From positions 1 to 9,434 of the forward strand of contig DATFMH010000094.1 in NCBI GenBank assembly GCA_035267045.1: a stretch of 9,434 nt of DNA. The letters run 5' to 3'. Every line of letters starts with the position of its first letter. The first letter of the stretch is position 1. The notes under the pieces are model-generated. The model was not told the origin of the DNA. It ran no database searches and saw only the letters and a list, made by a program, of their open reading frames with translations. This stretch comes from DATFMH01 sp035267045 (GTDB lineage: Bacteria > Bacteroidota > Rhodothermia > Balneolales > DATFMH01). Below, piece by piece: positions 6,584 to 9,434 of the stretch. The position numbers and the translations under genes are program-made.

Positions 6584-6865
6584 TTATTCCTCAAGGCCAA
6601 TTGAAAACATATGCTCCAGATCGTATTTGGAATAGGCCCGGAAAGCAATCATCGTCTCGGTATTTTGAATACCTTTCAGTTTAATCATCTTGTTCGTCAC
6701 CAGGTCGGCAAGATCTTCATTTCTCTTGATGCGGACAATAGCAATAAGATCATATCGTCCACCTACGGAGTATACTTCCGAAACACCCTGCATATCCGTT
6801 AATTTTTCAGCAACATCATTTATTTCATTACGATCGACATTCAAAAAAATAATTGCAGTTACCAT
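6584..6865 (-). CDS. Stand-alone Lrp/AsnC ligand-binding (RAM) domain protein
   Basis: The 93 residues correspond to only the C-terminal effector domain of Lrp/AsnC regulators, and the N-terminal helix-turn-helix is absent. The alternating beta-alpha pattern fits the RAM fold: TAIIFLNV (3-10), helix 14-24, VSEVYSVGGRYDLIAIVR (28-45), helix 50-62, and the strand NTETMIAFRAY (68-78). The glycines and Asp of VGGRYD are the typical ligand/dimer-interface signature. Such stand-alone proteins assemble like Lrp and bind amino acids or modulate full-length Lrp partners; DNA binding is not expected. AGAGAA before the ATG serves as a weak ribosome site. As first gene of the minus-strand series it could sense a metabolite relevant to the downstream permease, which is inference. 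Confidence 0.87.
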   Translation of the reverse strand: MVTAIIFLNVDRNEINDVAEKLTDMQGVSEVYSVGGRYDLIAIVRIKRNEDLADLVTNKMIKLKGIQNTETMIAFRAYSKYDLEHMFSIGLEE

Positions 6866-6888
6866 AATTCTCTGTTCTTCAGTGTTTA

Positions 6889-6894
6889 ATTATA
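6889..6894 (-). promoter_or_regulatory. Possible -10 element for the RAM-domain gene
   Basis: On the minus strand this reads TATAAT, an exact -10 consensus, 23 bases before the ATG at 6865. No TTGACA-like hexamer lies 16-18 bases upstream, so the assignment is weak. The transcript would have a very short leader. Confidence 0.25.
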
Positions 6895-6972
6895 TTCCAA
6901 ATTTAGTTGTAGAAGGCTTTGCAAAACCGTCTTTTAGTAAACAAAGATAACATAAAATGACTATAGAATATA

Positions 6973-6998
6973 GAAGGCAAAAGGCAGAAGGCAAAAGG
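6973..6998 (+). repeat. Heptamer tandem repeat (GAAGGCA/AAAGGCA)
   Basis: The units GAAGGCA, AAAGGCA, GAAGGCA and a partial AAAGG follow each other without gaps. The purine-rich tandem is short and lies in non-coding DNA. It resembles low-complexity intergenic debris and could vary in copy number. Confidence 0.75.
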
Positions 6999-7095
6999 GT
7001 TCCGGCATCTAAAATGGTTGATTCGCATCTTCGTTAAACTATTCATCTGTGAGAATCTGCGATTCAGACAATAAATAAGATGGGAATGAGGGAGT

Positions 7096-7136
7096 AACCA
7101 GGTGGACACCACTTTTAAAGTGGAGCCCACCGTGTT
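7096..7136. repeat. Long nested hairpin around CCACTTT-T-AAAGTGG
   Basis: The inner stem CCACTTT (7109-7115) pairs with AAAGTGG (7117-7123) around one base. An outer stem GGTGG (7101-7105) pairs with CCACC (7127-7131), and AAC/GTT extends it to 7096-7136 with small internal loops. No T-run follows on either strand, so it is not a standard terminator. The one-base inner loop makes a DNA cruciform or protein-bound dyad as plausible as an RNA hairpin. Confidence 0.6.
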
Positions 7137-7192
7137 AAAAGCTGTATATAAATGCATAAGTCATGTCTAAATAACTTACCCCACCTGTCCGG

Positions 7193-7216
7193 ATACCCGA
7201 TCCAGCCGGGTATGAC
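7193..7216 (+). repeat. Hairpin element ATACCCG...CGGGTATGAC, copy 2
   Basis: ATACCCG (7193-7199) pairs perfectly with CGGGTAT (7207-7213), followed by GAC. Compared with copy 1 at 4159 the stem carries a compensatory change (ATG/CAT to ATA/TAT), so pairing is kept while the sequence differs. Confidence 0.7.
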
Positions 7217-7253
7217 ATCGATGTTAATTCTATGTTTTGACCCTTTATTTATT

Positions 7254-7342
7254 AAACCTTTTCAGGGTTTGGAATTATGTTTCTACTATTCCACGAGTTT
7301 TACCCATGGCTATTCATGTTAAAGCCCATTCGGACTTTTTGA
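7254..7342 (-). repeat. Three-hairpin repeat element
   Basis: Hairpin 1 is AAACC/GGTTT (7254-7270). Hairpin 2 is CCACGAGT (7291-7298) with ACCCATGG (7302-7309). Hairpin 3 is AAAGCCC (7321-7327) with GGACTTT (7332-7338). Hairpins 2 and 3 contain C:A mismatches on the plus strand that become G:U wobbles on the minus strand, so the minus-strand RNA would form complete stems. The general form, serial hairpins around a CCATGGG/CCCATGG core, resembles intergenic repeats I recall from environmental bacterial genomes, but I cannot name a family. Confidence 0.55.
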
Positions 7343-7383
7343 GTATCTCTTTTTTTTGATGACCGGTTGTAGATTGTCTCAAT

Positions 7384-7417
7384 TCACGAGTATCCCATGG
7401 ATTACATTCATAGTCCT
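7384..7417 (-). repeat. Degenerate second copy of the CACGAG/CCCATGG hairpin
   Basis: CACGAG (7385-7390), a TAT loop and CCCATGG (7394-7400), then ATTACATTCATAG, repeat the middle of the element at 7291-7320 (CACGAG...CCCATGGCTATTCATG). Both copies share the same two C:A positions in the stem, which would be G:U on the minus strand. Confidence 0.45.
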
Positions 7418-7429
7418 AATAAGAGAGAG

Positions 7430-7451
7430 ACCGGATAAGAGTCCGGTATGA
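7430..7451 (+). repeat. Hairpin element ACCGGA...TCCGGTATGAC, copy 3
   Basis: ACCGGA (7430-7435) pairs perfectly with TCCGGT (7442-7447) around TAAGAG, followed by ATGAC. The shared hairpin-then-ATGAC design links it to the elements at 4159 and 7193, though the stem sequence has diverged. Confidence 0.5.
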
Positions 7452-7590
7452 CTTTATAAGGGAAAAACTTGTCGTCGGTCGTCCTTATTTAAAATTCCGT
7501 TTTTATCTGCGAAAATCTGTGGCCCCAAAAATCTGTCTCCCCCATTTTCTTAAATTATTCATTACTAATTGTCTTTATTCTGAATTCTCT

Positions 7591-7618
7591 TTGTCATTAA
7601 ACGTATATTAATTATATT
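7591..7618 (+). promoter_or_regulatory. Promoter of the fluoride operon
   Basis: TTGTCA (7591-7596) and TATATT (7613-7618) resemble sigma-70 -35 and -10 elements with a 16-base spacer. The implied start near 7625 is immediately before the first paired base of the riboswitch at 7629, which is the expected spacing and strengthens the call. Confidence 0.5.
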
Positions 7619-7628
7619 TGGCTCTTTC

Positions 7629-7678
7629 GGTGATGGAGTTCACCGTTAACCGTCCTGAAGTGACTAATGACTCCTGCT
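7629..7678 (+). promoter_or_regulatory. Fluoride riboswitch (crcB motif)
   Basis: Stem P1 is GGTGA (7629-7633) paired with TCACC (7640-7644). Its loop TGGAGT donates GGAGT (7635-7639), which pairs with ACTCC (7670-7674) to form the class-defining pseudoknot. The conserved GTTAACCG joining region, a small GTC/GAC stem (7652-7664) and TAATGACTCCTGCT complete the known consensus. It lies about 50 bases before the fluoride channel gene, as expected for a switch that turns expression on when fluoride is bound. No clear intrinsic terminator follows the aptamer. AT-rich pairing (ATTAA/TTAAT) near the ribosome site at 7711-7714 suggests control may be translational, which is inference. Confidence 0.9.
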
Positions 7679-7726
7679 GCAAAATTAAACCTGAATTAAT
7701 TACATACAGTAGGAAACAAAATCATT

Positions 7727-8098
7727 ATGAAATTCATTATACTCGTCGGAGTCGGCGGATTTTTTGGAAGTGTGGCCCGCTATCTCCTTTCACAACTTGT
7801 ACAAGGCAATTTTCTGTCGTCATTTCCATATGGAACCATGACCGTCAATATCCTCGGTTGTTTCATCATTGGGGTTATTTATGCTCTTTCCACCAAAGGT
7901 ATTGTATCTCCTGAATATCGTGTATTACTTGCCACTGGTTTTTGTGGTGGTTTTACGACATTTTCATCTTTTTCTTATGAAAGTATGACGTTATTACAAG
8001 ATGGACAGTTTCTCTATGCCTCTATGTATGCCGGTTTCAGTTTCTTTATCGGACTGCTGGCATCTTATGCCGGAGTTATCTCTGCAAAAATTTTATAG
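7727..8098 (+). CDS. crcB: Fluoride ion channel CrcB/FluC
   Basis: The 123-residue, four-segment inner-membrane protein has the family's normal size. GVGGFFGSVARYLLS (8-22) is the first-helix signature. PYGTMTVNILGCFIIG (34-49) carries the pore Asn41, and GFCGGFTTFSSFSYE (71-85) holds the TM3 break and the phenylalanines (Phe79, Phe82) that line the fluoride path. Members work as dual-topology dimers that let fluoride leak out of the cell. It is the first gene after the fluoride riboswitch. Its AGGA ribosome site is at 7711-7714. Its stop codon overlaps the ribosome site of the next gene, so the two are tightly coupled. Confidence 0.96.
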   Translation: MKFIILVGVGGFFGSVARYLLSQLVQGNFLSSFPYGTMTVNILGCFIIGVIYALSTKGIVSPEYRVLLATGFCGGFTTFSSFSYESMTLLQDGQFLYASMYAGFSFFIGLLASYAGVISAKIL

Positions 8099-8110
8099 GA
8101 GGTTACATAC

Positions 8111-8458
8111 ATGGAAACAAATTCAAAATTACTTCGCATTTTTGTTGGTGAACTGGATAAAATTGGCCACAAACCGCTGTATGAGGAAATCGTATTTGAA
8201 GCTAAACGGCAGAAGATGGCCGGAGCTACCGTCACACAGGGTGTGATGTCGTACGGTGCCAATAGCCTGATACACAGGGCCAAACTGGTGGATATATCCG
8301 AAGATCTGCCTATCGTCATTGAAATTGTTGACACCGAAGATAAAATTGACAAATTTTTGGTTTCGGTGAACGATTTACTCGAAAAAAGTGGTTCGGGTGG
8401 CATAATCACCATAGAAAAAGCTACAGTTATTCATTATAAACCACACAAAGAAAAATAA
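8111..8458 (+). CDS. DUF190 family PII-like protein, CrcB partner
   Basis: This 115-residue soluble protein carries the DUF190 pattern: LLRIFVGELDK (7-17), KPLYEEIVFEAKRQKMAGAT (21-40), VTQGVMSYGA (41-50), IHRAKLVDISEDLPIVIEIVD (54-74) and a final beta strand GIITIEKATVIHYK (97-110). DUF190 proteins are predicted to have the ferredoxin-like fold of PII signalling proteins and are often encoded beside crcB; their function is not established. The start follows a strong AGGAGG (8097-8102) that overlaps the crcB stop. Its TAA overlaps the next ATG by one base (TAATG), which implies translational coupling. Confidence 0.93.
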   Translation: METNSKLLRIFVGELDKIGHKPLYEEIVFEAKRQKMAGATVTQGVMSYGANSLIHRAKLVDISEDLPIVIEIVDTEDKIDKFLVSVNDLLEKSGSGGIITIEKATVIHYKPHKEK

Positions 8459-9000
8459 TGACCCATCCATGGCATGATGTTCCCGTTGGCGAAAGGGTTC
8501 CTGAAGTTATTAACAGTATAATTGAGATCCCCAAAAGTTCACGGGCAAAATACGAGCTGGAAAAAGAAAGCGGACTTTTGAAACTCGACCGCGTTATCTA
8601 TTCATCATTCTATTATCCGGCCAACTACGGTTTCATTCCGCAGACGTATTGCGATGATAACGATCCGCTCGACATCCTTGTTCTCTCCCAAATAGAATTT
8701 CAACCACTTTGTATTGTTTCAGCAAAGGTTATCGGGGTAATGCGTATGCTTGATTCCGGTGAAGCGGATGACAAAATCATTGCTGTAGCCGATAATGATA
8801 TAAGTGTGAGTCACATAGACGATATCGAAGAGATGCCCGAATATTTCATCAATGAATTGCAGCATTTCTTTGAAGAGTACAAAAGACTGGAACATAAAAC
8901 AGTAGTTGTTGAAGAGTTCCAGAATAAAAAAACAGCTTTCGAAATTATCAGGCAAAGTATCCGTGATTACGAAAATAAATTTGAGAAAATAGCCAAATAA
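8458..9000 (+). CDS. ppa: Family I inorganic pyrophosphatase
   Basis: This 180-residue soluble enzyme hydrolyses pyrophosphate to two phosphates. The family signature DDNDPLD is at 66-72 (Asp67, Asp69, Asp72 as metal ligands). Other expected active-site residues are visible: Glu23 (IIEIP), Lys31 and Glu33, Arg45, Tyr53 and Tyr57 (YYPANYGFIPQT), Asp99, Asp104 and Lys106 (MLDSGEADDK), and Tyr141-Lys142. No catalytic residue appears missing and the length is normal. The gene starts in a TAATG overlap with the DUF190 gene and so lies in the fluoride-riboswitch transcript. Soluble family I pyrophosphatases are classically inhibited by fluoride, which explains the company it keeps. Whether it is the cell's only pyrophosphatase cannot be told from the window. 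Confidence 0.96.
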   Translation: MTHPWHDVPVGERVPEVINSIIEIPKSSRAKYELEKESGLLKLDRVIYSSFYYPANYGFIPQTYCDDNDPLDILVLSQIEFQPLCIVSAKVIGVMRMLDSGEADDKIIAVADNDISVSHIDDIEEMPEYFINELQHFFEEYKRLEHKTVVVEEFQNKKTAFEIIRQSIRDYENKFEKIAK

Positions 9001-9002
9001 AA

Positions 9003-9434
9003 ATGATTGCTTTTACTATTCCCGATTACGGAGATCTTAAAATAAATCACCTGGTACTTGATTATAATGGTACCCTTGCCTGTGACGGGGAGTTGTTGCC
9101 AGGTGTCAGTGGTTTGCTGAAACAACTGGGCGAAAATGTGAGTATTCATATTTTGACAGCAGACACGTTTGGCAATGTTCGTGAAGGTGTAAAAGATATC
9201 TCCTGTGAATTGCATATCCTTCCCAAGGTAAATCAGAGCCAGGCAAAACTGGATTATGTAAGTGAGTTGGGAATCATAGATACTATCTGTATCGGAAATG
9301 GCAGAAATGATCGTTTGATGCTTGATGAAGCAGCGGTCGGTATCGCGGTTATCCAGAAGGAAGGTGCATCCTTTCAATCATTACAAGCTGCTGATGTGAT
9401 TTGCACTAATATTATTGATGCCCTCGAGTTGTTG
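9003..9434 (+). CDS. HAD-superfamily hydrolase, COG4087-like, C-terminus cut off
   Basis: The frame opens at ATG 9003, two bases after the pyrophosphatase stop, and stays open for 144 codons to the window end. HAD motif I is LDYNGTLA (19-26), with Asp20 as the expected nucleophile. The usual second Asp is Asn22, recalling the DKTGT of P-type ATPases. Motif II is LTADTFG (51-57), motif III is probably Lys82, and motif IV is GNGRNDRLML (98-107) with Asp103. The pattern matches the small 'soluble P-type ATPase-like' HAD proteins, of which only about the last 10-20 residues are missing here. Its substrate is unknown. The spacing makes it the fourth gene of the fluoride operon. No strong ribosome site is visible, so translation is probably coupled. 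Confidence 0.87.
   Translation, partial: MIAFTIPDYGDLKINHLVLDYNGTLACDGELLPGVSGLLKQLGENVSIHILTADTFGNVREGVKDISCELHILPKVNQSQAKLDYVSELGIIDTICIGNGRNDRLMLDEAAVGIAVIQKEGASFQSLQAADVICTNIIDALELL

Larger units (their letters stand above)
6866..7590. other. 725-bp repeat-dense intergenic region between divergent genes
   Basis: No coding sequence is supported on either strand. The stretch holds, in order, a heptamer tandem repeat, a TCTGTGAGAATCTGCG motif (7045-7061), a long nested hairpin, an ATACCCG hairpin, a three-hairpin element with a degenerate second copy, an ACCGGA hairpin and another TCTGCGAAAATCTGTGG copy (7505-7522). The main ones are listed separately. It separates the minus-strand RAM/permease/deacetylase genes from the plus-strand fluoride operon. 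Confidence 0.6.

Noticed and set aside
7096..7136. Nested hairpin considered as an intrinsic terminator
   Set aside because: No run of T follows on either strand and no gene ends nearby. It is kept as a structural repeat only.
7618..7914. A 98-residue plus-strand frame covering the riboswitch and the start of crcB
   Set aside because: It overlaps the fluoride aptamer and the well-supported crcB gene in another frame and has no family resemblance.
8967..9377. A 136-residue minus-strand frame
   Set aside because: It lies opposite the HAD hydrolase, whose frame carries all HAD motifs. The minus-strand translation is Ile/Phe/Gln-rich with no recognisable motif.
1..9434. CRISPR array, insertion sequence or phage genes
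   Set aside because: No regularly spaced direct repeats with unique spacers, no transposase, integrase or phage structural gene was seen; the repeats are dispersed hairpin elements and short tandems.

Overview
This window is a stretch of bacterial chromosome of moderate GC, with coding regions visibly richer in GC than the long AT-rich spacers. A tRNA-Val without an encoded CCA, a near-consensus sigma-70-type promoter (TTGACT-17-GATAAT), a fluoride riboswitch and many dispersed hairpin repeats suggest an environmental bacterium. It may belong to the FCB superphylum or a nearby candidate phylum, but this is a low-confidence inference because no phylogenetic marker gene is present.

Layout. Bases 1-622 hold one copy of a ~220 bp repeat, then a promoter and a possibly structured leader. 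Two plus-strand genes follow: a berberine-bridge-type FAD oxidoreductase (623-2026) and a membrane methyltransferase of the methanethiol S-methyltransferase MddA type (2116-2859). From 2860 to 4620 lies an AT-rich accessory-looking region. It holds a small minus-strand Ig-like lipoprotein (3366-3788), a fragment of an AraC-like helix-turn-helix protein (3868-4071) whose only upstream start lies inside a repeat hairpin, and a second copy of the ~220 bp repeat (from 4194). A tRNA-Val(CAC) sits at 4621-4693.

Three minus-strand genes then run from 6865 down to 4927: a stand-alone Lrp/AsnC ligand-binding (RAM) domain protein, a TauE/SafE-family permease and a PIG-L/LmbE-family deacetylase. Their order and modest gaps permit an operon with the RAM protein first. 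Between this group and the next lies an ~860 bp spacer (6866-7726) packed with decayed hairpin repeats.

The clearest functional system is at 7591-9434. A promoter and a fluoride (crcB-motif) riboswitch precede a tight plus-strand operon: fluoride channel CrcB/FluC, a DUF190 PII-like protein, family I inorganic pyrophosphatase, and a COG4087-type HAD hydrolase that runs off the window end. The last gene was found by translating the window edge. The inferred logic is fluoride defence: the riboswitch senses fluoride, CrcB removes it, DUF190 is a habitual CrcB partner of unknown role, and extra pyrophosphatase (a classic fluoride-inhibited enzyme) and a phosphoryl-transfer HAD enzyme are made at the same time. 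The individual families are known; the co-regulated four-gene arrangement is the most interesting part of the window.
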